Assembly (NCBI GenBank): GCA_015680685.1
Contig: MNCI01006092.1
Location: 81,065-145,064, forward strand
Origin: Gnetum montanum
Taxonomy: Eukaryota > Streptophyta > Gnetopsida > Gnetales > Gnetaceae
Length of the DNA: 64,000 bases
Direction of reading: 5' to 3'
Shown here: piece after piece, positions 45,134-57,601 of the stretch
Layout of the letters: each line of letters starts with the position of its first letter
How positions within the stretch are numbered: the first letter of the stretch is position 1
Translations under genes and position numbers: made by a program
Notes under the pieces: generated by a model
What the model saw: the letters and a program-made list of their open reading frames with translations, nothing else
Databases searched by the model: none
What the model was told of the DNA's origin: nothing

Positions 45134-48100
45134 ATGAGGGGGAACAAGAACCTAGACCTAGAGGAGGTAGATGCTACTGCTAGATGGATTTATCACCTAC
45201 CAGGGCCATTTATTAGTGAAGGCTCATCTAGCATGATTGCTAGGTACCATTCTTTTATTATTTTTTGTTGATTTTTGGCCAAGTGTGTAGGCGTTTTATA
45301 GTATATTAGCTTGTGTGATGAAAATATTGTGATTTTTCATGGCTCAAACATTACGTATAGGCTGTGTTGCTATGTCCACATTGTTATTTTGGCCTTAGGG
45401 CCTTCTTGTACAATTTTTAAAAATTTTTATGCTATTTTTCTACTAGGAAGTAGTCAATGTTTACAACTTTTTTATAAGAATTTGGTAAAGAATCTTGAGT
45501 TTTCAAGGACATAGGGTTATTCTATGGGTCTAAATGGTCATAATGGTGGTTGAATCAATATGCTTGGAGCTAGGGTTAATTTTCTATAATTTTTCCATAG
45601 AGTAATGCATAGTGATTTTTTCAATTTCTTTTTACATATTTTATCTTGTAAAAACTAACATTGATAAGTTTCAATAATCTTTTATGAACATCCTAGCCTC
45701 CTTGGGCTTTCTAGAATAGTGTGGGAGGGGTTTGCACTAGTTTTGAAATTTTTAAAATTTTTTTCACAATTTTCCGAAAGGTTTCTCTACTTATCTCATT
45801 GCAAATTGGGTTTTTTTGAGAAAAAATTCAAAGTGCTTATGGTGTGCTTTGTTAATTTTTCTAAGATTGTTCTTGCAAATTTGGGATAGGATTTTTCTTA
45901 ATTTATTATTTATATGAACTACCTTGTACATTTGTATTTTCAGTTGCTGAAACTACAAGCCACCCAAATTTTATAGGCAACATTGGTCTACTTTTTTGGT
46001 TTTATTATTAGTGTTTTAGGCTTCTAATAGTTATTTACATCTTATATGTTGGTTTCTAATAGCTTCTTAAATTTTTTGAAATTTTTTATTTAGCTTTCAT
46101 AATGTTTTTACTATAGTTGTTTCATTGTAAACTAGGATTTCTAGTCAAAATTTCATTGAATTTAAGTTGGAATATTTTATAGTTGTTACTGCATTGTTAA
46201 TTATGGGTTAAGATTCAATATAGGATCAAGCTCATAGTTTTAATTCTAGAAATGAAATTTCTATAATTTCCCATGCACATTTTAGCTATGAGATTTCCAT
46301 TAATATTAATGGGCTACTTGGTTTTTTGCTTAATTTTTACTAAGATTTTGTTTTATTTTTTTAATGGTTGTAAGTTGTAAATTTAGTAGTTGAGTTTTAT
46401 ATGAGAATGTTGACATTATGCTTGTTAGTTTTGTTTATCAATCATTGAATTTTTATTCATGGTCATATAATGTTGTAATAATTATTTTTCAGTTGTGTAA
46501 GGCCTTGTTGATATCCATCATAGTGGTTGTTGAGCTGCTTGGGCTCTTGTGTTAGATTAGCATCCTAGGAGTGAACAATTTACCTCTTGATATGGTCCTA
46601 GATTGTGGCTCTCTTTAGTTAAGGATTTTGGTCAAAGTGTTTTTGGCCTTCCTACTTAATCAATTTAGTGTGATTTTATGATCACACTGGGTCTCAAACA
46701 TCATAGTTGCTATTACAGAGACCTTGCTACCATGATTTGCTTGTCTCATTGCCAAGTTTATTATTGATGACCATGCCACTTGTGTGGAAGGTGACTATCA
46801 TGATGGCATGTATACCTCAGATACTTGCAAGTTATTCCAAATTTGGGATATGATAGAGTTTATTCAGCATAATTTCAACAACACATTAATGATAGATCAC
46901 CCTATCCACACTTTGTTCCAAATTCCTCCTAGCATCTTCTACCACTTGCAAGTGTAAGTACCATCCCAATTTTTGTTCATCTTTGATTTTATTAGGCTAC
47001 TTGGTTGTAATAATTTTTATTTACATGCTATGAGTATAGGGTAGATGAAGAAGGATTAATCAAGAGTGACCAAGTCTTACCCTTGGCACATACTACCTTG
47101 GAGGCTTTTGCTCGAGGTACATCCATGAGGCTTATCGTGTTGGAGCAGCTAAAAGATGATTTTGGTATATATACATGATGCTACTCTCAAGCCTATCACA
47201 AGTGTATGGCCAATGAGACTACTCATGTTTGGAGATGCCTTCTAGACTTAGGAATTCATGCACTTGTGGCCTTTAGAATGCTAATGTTGCTTCAACCAAG
47301 TAAGCCAATTAAAGAAGTTCATATTTAAATTCTTTTTGGTTACTAGTATCAACATTCTCTAGTTGTTTTGTTTTTTGGTTATGTAGTTCTTAATCATTCA
47401 ATTGGTTTTGGCCATGTAGTTATGAGTTTAATTTAAAATTCTAGCTATGTTTGTTATGTATTTGTTTTTTTATTTTATATTTTATGTGATGTGCTAATGT
47501 TTGAAGGCTAATTTGCTATCTATGTTGTGTTCTAGATCTTGTGCCAAAATCTACGATTGTTGTGATCACTTTAGGATGTGTAGAGGAGACACTTATTTTT
47601 AAGTGGAGTGGAGTGAAGTAGACTTGGTGTAGGAGTGGCTGGTTGGTAGAGCACCTAGAGAGATCTAGGAAAATATTGTCAATATAAGCTTGCCCAATCG
47701 TTTTATGGTACTTAGTCCATCTATGCCTATAGTACATGATGTGAATATCATTGACTCCTTTGATATAGGAGTTAAGAAATTTTTCTCTCATATTGATGAT
47801 GTACCTATCACTTTGGCCATTAATTAATCTACATTTAGCAACCTCTTTGGCATACCTTGTGATAGCATGAAGGTTGTCACAAAGGTAGGAAAAGAGGTGG
47901 ATCATAGAGAGTAGGTGGAAGAATGGCTAAACACTCATCATGAAAGTAGTGGGTTATCTCTATGCTAGTGTAAAGTTGTAGAAGCTAATGAGATGTATCC
48001 ATTGTTCCACTCTAAGGCATTTCCCATGTTTTTTTCATAGAAAAAGATCCTAGGAATTTGACAATCTTAGACCATGAAAAAGATCCTCATTGAGTGTGCT

Positions 48101-50380
48101 TAGTTTAAATGGGCTACTCACTTGGTCTCCAAGCTATAGGATGAGATCCTAAGATTTTAGAATAACCTTGAGATTGTATGCCATATGCATTTTGCATTTT
48201 TTTGAACCATATCTAAGAACATTTATAGAATTCTTGGTGTTTAAGAAGGATGAAAAATGGGCAAGTTATGATCGATACCAATTTTTTAAACCTTGGATAA
48301 AACACATTGTTCTAGTCATGTAGGTTTAGAACCCACCAGTGGCAAATATTAATGAGTCATTGTTTATTATCACTAAGTGATTTAGTGGTGTATGTTGTCC
48401 TTTCCCTGATAGCATGGGAGTTGAATCCCATATTTCCTGTGGGAATGCTAAAAAGACCAAGGAGTTACATGCAGAGGCTGATGGTGTAGCCAATGTAAAG
48501 TTGAAGCGACCATTGGTTTAGGAGATTGTTACTATTGTGGAGCAACCAAAAAAAAAAGAACTTTCTTATGATTGGCTAGGCACATCATGTTGTCTTAGGT
48601 ATGTTCTAATTGCATTTTTTTGTTATTTTTAGTTTTTATATTATTTTGGATATTTATTATTTTTATTTCTATGTCATGTGCATATTTATGTCATTATGTG
48701 ATTTATAGGAAAAATTGTTAACTTGTTTGATGTTTTTCCTTCACCATTGTTATAGGTAAAACTCAAGAGCATGCAACCCATGTTGTAGCAAAGGAAAAGA
48801 GAAAATGGTAGGAAGAGGAGGCACTAAGGCAACAAGAGGGGTTCAAACCAATGCCCAATGAAACAATAGATTCCTTGGATTCCATATTTGAAGAGTCAAC
48901 ATGTGATGATGAAACTCACATTGGCATCCTACATGATCTTCCAGGTATTTATGCATTTTAATTCAAGTGTTGTATCATATGGTTTCATTTTTGAGTTGCT
49001 TTTGATTTTGTAATTGATGATTATTACTTGTTGTAGTACATGGACCCCTTTTAGAAGCGTCAACGTCTACGTTTTGTATGAAACCATGGAGCAAAGTCCC
49101 AGACAAGACAGAGTTCATGCATGGTATGGAAAAGGACATGATTGATCGGTTGCAAAAAATTGCTCTTGATGTTGGTAAGGATAATAGAATCTTGCCTAAA
49201 TTTGTTTCATTATTTATATGTCATTTATATTTTTTTTAATTTTTAATTTTTATGGCTACATGATCTTAGTTATTCAAAGTGTTTTTGATTATTTTTGTTG
49301 ATTACTTATTATCTTTATTATTTTATTGTTATGTTGTTTATAGTATCCAAGGTTGGATGGGACCCAAAGCATGATGTTGAGCTGGATGAATTGCCTAAGT
49401 TGCCACCTAAAGTGGAGAATGTTCCATGAAGTATATATAAGAGTGTCATTGAATGTGCCCTCTCATGTGCCAAGACTTCATGGGATTGTGAATGTTCCAA
49501 CAAATTCCTATGGGAAAGAGTCATAGTGTTGGAAAAGAAAACCAAACGGTAGGCCAAGGTGATCAAAGACCTTAGGGACCACAAGGAGTTTGTGGAGGCT
49601 TGCATAGCCAACATAGACTTCTTGTACACTAAGGAGATAGAATAGTCACATTACTAGAACACCATCCATGGCAAGATCACACTAGCTAAGAGCCTTGCCA
49701 AACAGAAAATTTAGATGGGCTTGTTGGTACATAAGATCAAAGACTGGTAGGACTATTGCACTTGGCTCCTATACTTGGGCAAGACACAAAAGGATCACAA
49801 GTGCAAGTACAAGGCTAAAAAAGAAATTTATTACAAGTGGTTACAGGAGAAGGCTATAAAGAGCAAACAATTAGAGATGTTCATGCATGGAATCAATGCA
49901 AAGGAGGCCTTCAAATTATTTGAAGGCTCTATGGTGGTGTCCTATTTCCCATTTTCTCAAAATAATATCACTTCAAGGGAGGCAACCACTGCCATCCTTT
50001 CACAAGAGCCTCCATCATGGACAATTATCAAGAGGAGGAACATCATGATAGGTGTGAACCTTGGGATCAAAGATTGGGCAAACATGAATGAAAAAGAAAT
50101 TCTTTGTCATTTAGAGGTTAGTCTTATGAACTTTTCTCCAGAAGTTCTTACACTAGAACCTTCATGGGCTTGTTCTTTTAAGTTTTTATTTTGATATATT
50201 TTAGTTTAGTTTGATTTTGTAGTTTAGTTTTTAGTTATGTTGATTACTAATTAAATTCTTATTTTATGTTCTATTTTTTTTTGGTCTTTTGTTGTGTTGT
50301 AGGCACCGGATGATGGAAATGACCCTAGTGGTCATGATGATGATGATGCTCCTCCTCTTCCTGTAGTAGTTTTTTCTTAG
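45134..50380 (+). pseudogene. Multi-exon gene antisense to Tat-like element 2 (unknown protein)
   Basis: Plus-strand exons with GT-AG introns: E1 45134-45243 (uncertain), E2 46493-46953, E3 47040-47299, E4 47536-48598, E5 48756-48944, E6 49038-49174, E7 49344-50116, E8 50303-50380. Joining E2-E3, E3-E4, E5-E6, E6-E7 and E7-E8 keeps the frame without adding a stop; E1-E2 and E4-E5 do not, probably from indels (E4 also needs a frameshift near 47700). Readable blocks: CKLFQIWDMIEFIQHNF (E2), LPLAHTTLEAFARGTSMR (E3), DSIFEESTCDDETHIGIL (E5), KTEFMHGMEKDMIDRLQ (E6). E7 is helical and basic (ends in a 139-codon open block, 49775 on), and E8 is an acidic/proline tail DDGNDPSGHDDDDAPPLP then TAG. Internal stops are mostly TAG from CAG. 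I recognise no domain. Confidence 0.7.
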
Positions 50381-51176
50381 TCCTACTAGTTTTTTCATGT
50401 TTTGGGCATTTTTTGCTATGATGTTAATTATTATTCTTTATTATTGGCTATTCATAGCTGTTTGAGACTATGAGGTGGTTTGTTATTGTTCATTTTAGTG
50501 TTGCATAGTGCAACCATGGCTTTTGGACTTATCTATTTTTATTTTTGTGATCATGGTTATTTAAATTTTGGTTTTATTTGTCACACTATGTGACTATGGC
50601 TATTAGGCTAAGATACTTGGTTACAAAATTTTTAATTTTGGCTATATGTTTTAGCATTTTCAGTTTCATGTATTTTATGTATCCTACATTTAATTCATGT
50701 TATAAGGTTGGGTTGGATAAGACAGAAGGTTATAAGGCAACAATTGGAAAAGTATAAACCTAAGGCACTTAAGTGAAATAAAGTGAAAAATATAATATAA
50801 TGGCCATAATAAAGATAAGAGAGAACAAATTTGTAAATACATTGCTAGTTTAAGGCCTTGGTGAGTCACCAGTTTAAGGCCTTAGTAGCCCATGCAAAAG
50901 TTTTATAGATTTTTTATGTTTTAAATTTTTTATAGATTTTTCATGTTTTAAAATATTTATGACATTTTTATGTTTTAAAAGGTAAAGCATAGAAAGGAAA
51001 ATCGTAAATAAAAATAAGTCATAAACTATGGGCGAAATAAACCTAAAAAAAGACAAAATATGATAAGGAAAAATGATACATGATACATGTAAAACAAAGT
51101 TTAAATTAGTCTAAAACTGTAAAAAGAAAAGGCTACATGGTTATTAGCATGATGGTAAGCAAGTAGGAAACATACA
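50381..51176. other. Spacer between protease and the antisense gene
   Basis: AT-rich, no gene. Two units of GCTAGTTTAAGGCCTTGGTG type lie at 50845-50895, the remnant of the array seen at 6290-6680. The bases after the antisense stop match those after the exon in element 1. Bases 50900-51060 have a TTTTATAGATTTTTCATG-like short repeat. Confidence 0.55.
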
Positions 51177-52234
51177 TCAATCATGCAATTGTTTCCTAAT
51201 GTTTGAAAGATCAGGTAAGGTGTAGGGTGTCTATTGTATAATCTTATACTTTCCATTTCCCTTGCTAGCCATGTTGAATGAGAGCTCTTCCTATGGTGCA
51301 TCTACATTCTAGTTGTTATTAGTTTTAACCTAGTGTATTCTTTTAGGCTTTTCAACTTTGTTTTTGGTAGTAGGAGTTTCTTCCTGAAACTCCACATCAG
51401 ACCTTTACTCTATGTTAATGTTATTGACTACTAAGGGAACCACACTATCACCATGAATAATTATTTCAACTCCTTCATATGGTAAGTGAATTTCCTGGTG
51501 GATGGGAAAGGAAATTGCTCATAATTGAGTTAGCTAAGGACTCCTGCAGTCTCTTCCACCACAATCAAGTTGGATATTATAGGAAATTGTTCCCCTACTA
51601 TGAAGTCTAAGGAGATTAAGCCTTTTACTACAACACGTGATTTGTTAAAGGACTTAAGAGTAGAGGTAGGAGTACTTTGCATGTGTTTCACTAGGCCTAA
51701 TCATTCAAAAATCATGTAAGGTATACTATTAGTGGCTACTCCATCATCAACATGCATCCTATGAACCTTGTATTGCCCAATCCTTATTGTTATGAAGAGA
51801 GGAGACCTCATTGTCTCATCATCCTGGGGCTTGGTTTTGACTTTGTTGTAGTGAAACACTAGTGTGGTTGACTTCATTTATTCCCTAGGTGAAGGTGGTA
51901 CCATCATAGCATGGATGAAATCTTTATTTGTGAGGATGTTCTCACCAACAAGAATTAGAATCAAAATTTTTAGTAGGGCTTCAGAGTGACTAGAAGAAGT
52001 CATTACTAGGTCATACAAGCTTAATGAAGTGTTCTTTTATTTCAAGGATTATTTCACCGATTCCATGGTGTTAAGGAAATCTTTTTCATTGGCCATTAGT
52101 TTCTCATTCTTGTTGACTTTGCCTTCCTCCATTCAACCCAAGCTACAAACTGTATGTTTCAAGGTTTGTGGTTTAGCACATTTTACCTTCTCTTATTGCT
52201 TGTGGTCCTCCCTTGGTTGACTAGTTGAGGCATT
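51177..52234 (-). pseudogene. Aspartic protease, Tat-like element 2 (broken)
   Basis: Minus strand: NTSLSLYDLVMTSSSHSEAL, then MRSPLFITIRIGQYKVHRMH followed by VDDGVATNSIPY. The catalytic VDDG is intact, as in the young copy. Next come KSFNKSRVVVKGLISLDFIV and a degraded flap/LGRPW region. It ends RKQLHD then TGA at 51177-51179, the same place as the stop in the other two copies. It starts after a TAA (52235-52237) that ends gag. Confidence 0.8.
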
Positions 52235-52237
52235 TTA

Positions 52238-54802
52238 AGCATTAGAACTCATAGGAATGGTTGAAATAGATGTGGGCTTTGTTGGGCTCACCCCCTTCCA
52301 AGCCTTCACTTGCTTTTTATCTTTGACCTTAGGTTTTGGTGTAGACTTCTTGCATTATTTGTTATGTGATTTCTTTTTATTAGGCTACAAATAAGTTATT
52401 ATATTGGCCATCATGGGGAGAATGTTGATTAGTTAGGGTCATAGGATTGGTTGTAGTGGGAGGAGGCACTCTAATGATGAAGGGTTCTTTGGGAGGCACT
52501 AGTGATGGTATCCTTATAACAAAAGGAGTCCTTGAACNTCAAGAATACACATGGAGCTAAAATAAGCCAACCCAAGGTTCTTGCCATAATTAACCAACTA
52601 TCAACATTAGGGGCCTCAACCTCAAACCACACAAGGCCTAACTTCAAGAGGAAAGATCGATCAAGGTATACCTAATTGCCCTTAAAACCATTNGTTACTC
52701 ATGTTGAATGTTCTTATCATGTATAGATTTTTGTTCATATTCAATAGGTCTTTGTACCGCCTAAATTGATTGGTTTTGAGGCCTAAGTTGGTTGGATGCG
52801 TTAAGAACTAGCTCTTTGTTGTCAATCATCTTTTGTAGGTCATCCTTCAAGGCTAAATAGAAATTGATGTCATGACCTAGTAATTGATGATAGTGGAAAC
52901 ATTGGTCAAGTTTAAAGTACTTAATTACTGGTGGGCCATCCTTGGTTGCTAGAGTGAGATCCTTAGCAATTTATTACTGGTAGGCATCTATTTATATTAG
53001 ATTTGACCACACTTGAGCAACTCATCAAGGAGCTCTAATGGTTTTAAGGGCAATTAGGTATACCTTGATCGATCTTTCCTCTTGAAGTTAGGCCTTGTGT
53101 GGTTTGAGGTTGAGGCCCCTAATGTTGATAGTTGGTTAATTATGGCAAGAACCTTGGGTTGGCTTATTTTAGCTCCATGTGTATTCTTGATTTCTTTGGC
53201 CACAATGGCCATGACTACATGGTTTTTCTTCTCCCTCTCCTTGTTCTTCTATGTGTGTTGGTTTTTGTATGCTACATAGGTGAGATCATGGCTAGGCTCA
53301 CCAACATTCTCTATGTTATTAGTTTAAAAGGAAGCCTAGCTAAGAAACAATAGATCTAAATAATATAGTTTAAACTTGATAAAATTGTTGATCACTCCCT
53401 TGAACATGGCCAGAAGATGAATTTCAAATATAGGCTTAGGAATCTCATTGAGTAGAGCATTCCATTGTTGGATGAACTTATAAACAAGTTTAAGAGGCCC
53501 CTATTTGATTTTCATTAATTGGTCTAGGATGGTATCTAGTTTCAAGTTATACTTAAAATGATTCACAAACTATGAAATCAAGTTTTCTAGTGAGGCAATA
53601 GATCCTCTAGGCAATGCACAATACCAATCTAAGGCTTTTCCAATAAGGAAGATAGGGAATATTCACATAATTATGTAAGGCCAAGCCTATAGCAACACAC
53701 ACTTAGAATAGAAGGTGATGAGGTGTGTGTTGGGACCACCTTCATCATTGTATTTGATAAACTAGGGTATGGAAATGTCTTGGGGAAGAGTAGTTTGTGA
53801 GACAGTCAAATTGATGGGATTGTTTTGGTAAAAGTACATTAACTTGAATATCTATGGGGTTAAGGCCTTAATCTTGTGTAGCTATTCCGTAAGGTCCCAA
53901 ATCATATTAAAGCCCTAATCTATGCCTTGAGAGATCTCGATAGGTTGGGGGCTTTGTACAAAGAATTGTTGAGTAAGTTGGAAGGCTTGTGGCCTTGCAA
54001 TGAACAATGGTAAGGATGGAAAAACTTGAGTGATCATTGTTATAGGAGGGCTAAATAATAAGAAATATGTTTGAGCTAGTATTTGGGGGACAAAAGGAGA
54101 AAATGGTTTATGGGACACTTGAGTCACTTGGAATCCCACTAAAGGAGCCACCAATATGAAGAAAGAATGAGCCATGGTGAACACCATGGGTGATGGATGC
54201 ATGTAGTAGGGCTATGTAGCGAATGACATGGAGGAGAAAAGTAAGGCTAATTGATGCACATGTTGTGATTGGTGGATATCTATGTTGGATGTTGATCCAA
54301 ACATGGTAGGATAGGCACAAGGAGAAGAGGACTAAGGAACTTGCTCCACAGAAGAGGCAGAAGAGGCTGAACTAGGTGTAGTGGCTTATGGAGTCGATTA
54401 TTGGAAAAGGCTTCCTATGAAGCTGTTAGGCTCTAGTTTGGCCTTAAAATCATCATGTTCCTCATGGTGGCTCTTTGAGTTAACTTCCTCACTTAACTTA
54501 TCCATCTTAATTAGTTGGACAAGTATGCATGTATGTATGTTAGTCAACCTTATTTTCTCATAAGGGGAAGGGATGTACTCCTTTTCATTTCTATGTATTA
54601 GCTCAAATTCACACTTGAATTTGGACTTCGCACATGGAATGAGCAAGCTAGCTTGGATTTTAGCACATATGAAATTATAATAGTCTTCATTTATAATGGC
54701 AAAGTCTGAGCTTTGCCCCTTTTGCTTAAGCGTTTACCTACGCTCACTAATAGTCGGGTCCTTGGGATCATAGACATGTACGACATCCTGGTTTGAGGCC
54801 AT
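52238..54802 (-). pseudogene. gag polyprotein, Tat-like element 2 (broken)
   Basis: Begins ATG 54802 (MASNQDVVHVYDPKDPTISE) and contains YYNFICAKIQASL, as in the young gag (YNFICVKIQARL). The gag core lies at about 53480-53860, the YHHQLLG-containing zinc-finger area at about 52850-52920, and the RKDRSRYT-like block near 53060. It ends at TAA 52235-52237. A segment flanked by N bases (52539-52692) inside it is an inverted exact copy of 53037-53190 and probably does not belong here. Confidence 0.75.
52538..52693. other. N-flanked 154-bp inverted exact copy of 53037-53190 (assembly artefact)
   Basis: Between N at 52538 and N at 52693 the 154 bases are the exact reverse complement of 53037-53190, with no mismatch seen, in a region where true repeats have diverged by many percent. 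This is the mark of a small contig placed wrongly between gaps. Confidence 0.85.
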
Positions 54803-55348
54803 ATTGGTCAAGTTAATTGAAAAAATGGTTGACTTGCTAAAAGAAATTAATTATACGTTTAATTTAATTTTAAATTAAAAGTTCCAACAAGTGAAACAAC
54901 CTAACGTATAAATGATTTTACCTATAGAAAATGGTTGAAACTACAACTGTAGGTACAATGTAGGTGACAAGAAATATGGTGGTTCATCCAGATATGCTAG
55001 GTATTTACAGAAAGGTACATTGGCTTTATGAGAGAAAGTGGGATGATTTTGCTAGAAAAATAAGCTAGCTTTGAAAAAACAATGATAGGCTTGCAAGAAA
55101 AGTCCAACGGAAAATTTTATGTGGTTGCAAGTGGGTGGTGACTAGAAAAGATATGTTTGCCTTTGAAAAACCTAGAAGATAAGTTTTAAAAAGTAATATT
55201 GTAGGTTGCACAAGAAAATATGTTGGCTTTTAAAAGTCCAACAACTATTATGAAATTTATAGGAACATCAAAACTGATTGCAGTAAATATACTATATATA
55301 AATTACAGTAGAATGGATGGTAGTGTTGGTTTTCTTAGTAGGATTTCA
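54803..55348 (-). repeat. Leader and remnant 5' LTR of Tat-like element 2
   Basis: The right end (TTTTCTTAGTAGGATTTCA) matches the 3' LTR end at 29823, so the LTR start is set at 55348. Motifs such as AAAATATGTTGGCTTTT and AAAGTCCAACAA recur in 29380-29510. Only about half the expected length is present and no primer site is readable, so the 5' LTR is shortened or rearranged. Confidence 0.45.
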
Positions 55349-57523
55349 AGGCAATGTTCAAAAACTTTTAATAAACTGAATTAAATTGTAATTACAATAG
55401 GTAAATGGGCAAGAGAAAAGAAAGATTAGCTAAGGAACTTGGACAAAGGTCCTTGATGAGCTAGTCAGAGTTTGGTGCTAAATTACCTTAATAATTAACT
55501 ATATTGTAAAATTGTCACCTCGTCTGTGACTAACTCGTGAGTTGTATGTATGAAGGAATGGTTTCATAGTCAAAAATATCATCAAGACAAATAATAATTA
55601 GATTCGAATTCAATTGAGAGCTCCACACTTATGACTGTCACTCATAAGTAAAATTAACAAAACTTCACCTTAACTTCTAATATTAAGTTCAAAGATGAAA
55701 ATAAGTTGATTAAATAAAATTGAAGTTACATAAATTTATCATAAATACAAAAGCTCAAAAAGGAGATGTCACCTAATTTGTCACCCTACTATGCTATCTC
55801 CACAATGCAAAAATTTCATAGCCTTCATACATCAACGGTTGTTGATTATCACAAAGCATTAACAATCTTCCTTAATAGTTTTAATATAGAAAAAATTCAA
55901 TTTTTTGTGGGTTCTCTTTTGAGTTTTTTTCTCTTCTTCTTCCCCAATAAACAGTTCATGTTCTTATTTATATTCAAAAGGATTTACAACAATGTATAAT
56001 AATAACTATTTTGAGAATTGATTGGTATCAAAGAATTTGATAACAATTGATTCAAATCTCCATTGAACTGAATTAACAATTTTGGCATCTTCGATCATCG
56101 ATTAAGATTGCCTATCTATGCAAATTTATATCTTGATTTCTTCATGAGAGATTTGCCTTGGTGAAACTCATGTTATCAATTCATAACACAACTGTTGGCA
56201 CATTTGGCCATTTCATGGAATAGTAAGATTCATTTTAAACATTATTGTAAGAATGGAAGAGTGTAAGTGTGTTATTTCATACCATTGGTATGGGATCTAG
56301 GGGAGACCATAATATTATTGGTGGAAATAATGATGCACATATGAAAGACAGTGAATAGAAGATTGCAAGAGATAATGTGCCAATGATGAGTGAATTGACA
56401 AGCAAGGAATTCTTCATTGTCAGAAATATGTTCAGGAATTGATCATTTGGGTACTGGTAAAGAATGAGAGAAGGAAACTGGAAATGAAAATTAAAAAATT
56501 AAAATCAACAGATTGTATGAATAATAAAATGGGAGAATATCGGTGGATGTTTGCTAAAATGATGTTTCAAAATTTGCCCACAAATTTTAAAGGCCTATTC
56601 TAGAATGGGCAGGAATTCCATCATCCATAATCCACGTTTAAATTTTTTTCACAAAAAAAGGAAAGGAGACTTTGGCGGGCAAACAGAACTGTGGTAGCAA
56701 TAATCTTCCAAGTTGTGCAGTCCGAAATGGACAGAAGTTCCTGCATACAACAAAGCCTTTACCATAATAAAAATTTAGGCATTGAGGACTGTTCATGGAC
56801 GCAGGCACTAGATATTTTGTGGAGACAGATGCAGACAGGGTTCTGGAAAAGTTAAGAAGGCATTCTTGGCAGTGGAAAAAATTCTGAAAATCTCATCAAA
56901 ATCACAGCCCGCAGTGCTGTGCCTCTTCAATTTTCTGAAGAAGTAGTGTAGATTCTGACACAGCGCGCAGGTCCACGATTTCATCACAGCGTGGATTTCG
57001 ACACAGCACAATGGTCCAAACCCTCACTGGAAAGTACGAATGCGTCCTTGGGGTTTCTGCAATGGTTCACGCAGATAGCAAGAAAATCCATGGGCAGGAA
57101 GGTTGCAAGGAAAGCAACGCTAGCGACAGGAGAAGTAAAGTTTCAGGCCTGAAACTGTTTTCATTCTAGAGACTGGGGCATGAAATCGCGTAGGGTTTTA
57201 AAATAGATCTGTGTTTCTAGCTCACCATCGTAATTCACAATACTCTATTGTAGGGATTTTCCAGTTGCAACCTCGCCAAACAGGCCTGGGATTTCCCAAG
57301 GAACGCATTTCAAATTTTTTCAGGTGGTAATCACAAATGTCATTCACTCCTGGTACCTGCAATCCGAAGCAGCATCCATGCCCGATGCCGATGGATTCGA
57401 TATTGCATACCAGTCCACTGAACGTGGCAATGGAGACACGAAGGTACACTAAGACATGTGTATAACTGAATCCGCAGAGGAAGATATATTTTAACTGATG
57501 CTGGAGTTGCAGTTTAATCTATC
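55349..57523. other. Unassigned AT-rich region
   Basis: No gene supported. A TGGTATCAAAGA at 56023 resembles a copia primer site, and the bases before it (55400-56021) could be a decayed LTR. Bases 56690-57480 are less AT-rich with more CpG than their surroundings and have short frames on both strands (for example minus 57222-57449), but I recognise no protein. It could be a host or element fragment younger than its neighbours. Confidence 0.35.
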
Positions 57524-57601
57524 GCTGAAACTTACCATTAATTTAATTATTCCAAGTGCCCGGCTGAAGACTTACCTTTAATTTAATTATTCCAAGTCTT
57601 A
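57524..57601. repeat. 39-bp tandem duplication
   Basis: Units 57524-57562 and 57563-57601, each ending in ACTTACC(A/T)TTAATTTAATT then ATTCCAAGT. Confidence 0.75.

Larger units (their letters stand above)
28683..55348 (-). mobile_element. Tat-like Ty3/gypsy element 2 (gag-pro-spacer-pol, with antisense gene)
   Basis: Minus strand, read from right to left: remnant 5' LTR, gag (52238-54802), protease (51177-52234), a spacer of ~9 kb holding an antisense multi-exon gene, then RT, RNase H, a second Tat-type RNase H and integrase (39099-42306), 3' region, polypurine tract and 3' LTR (28683-29823). A copia element (30741-39098) is inserted at the very end of integrase. The two RNase H domains and the C-x2-H-x4-H-x4-C gag finger of the family point to the Tat/Ogre group. 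The pro-to-RT distance is far larger than usual. Confidence 0.8.

Noticed and set aside
47516-47905. 129-codon ORF on the minus strand (sense to the retrotransposon)
   Set aside because: Overlaps exon 4 of the antisense gene, where the plus frame joins exon 3 at a splice site; no retrotransposon motif in the minus frame.
49318-49629. 103-codon minus ORF
   Set aside because: Shadow of exon 7 of the antisense gene.
56023-56034. TGGTATCAAAGA as proof of another copia element
   Set aside because: The match to the initiator-Met primer site is good for only ~10 bases, and no gag follows, so it is mentioned but not called.
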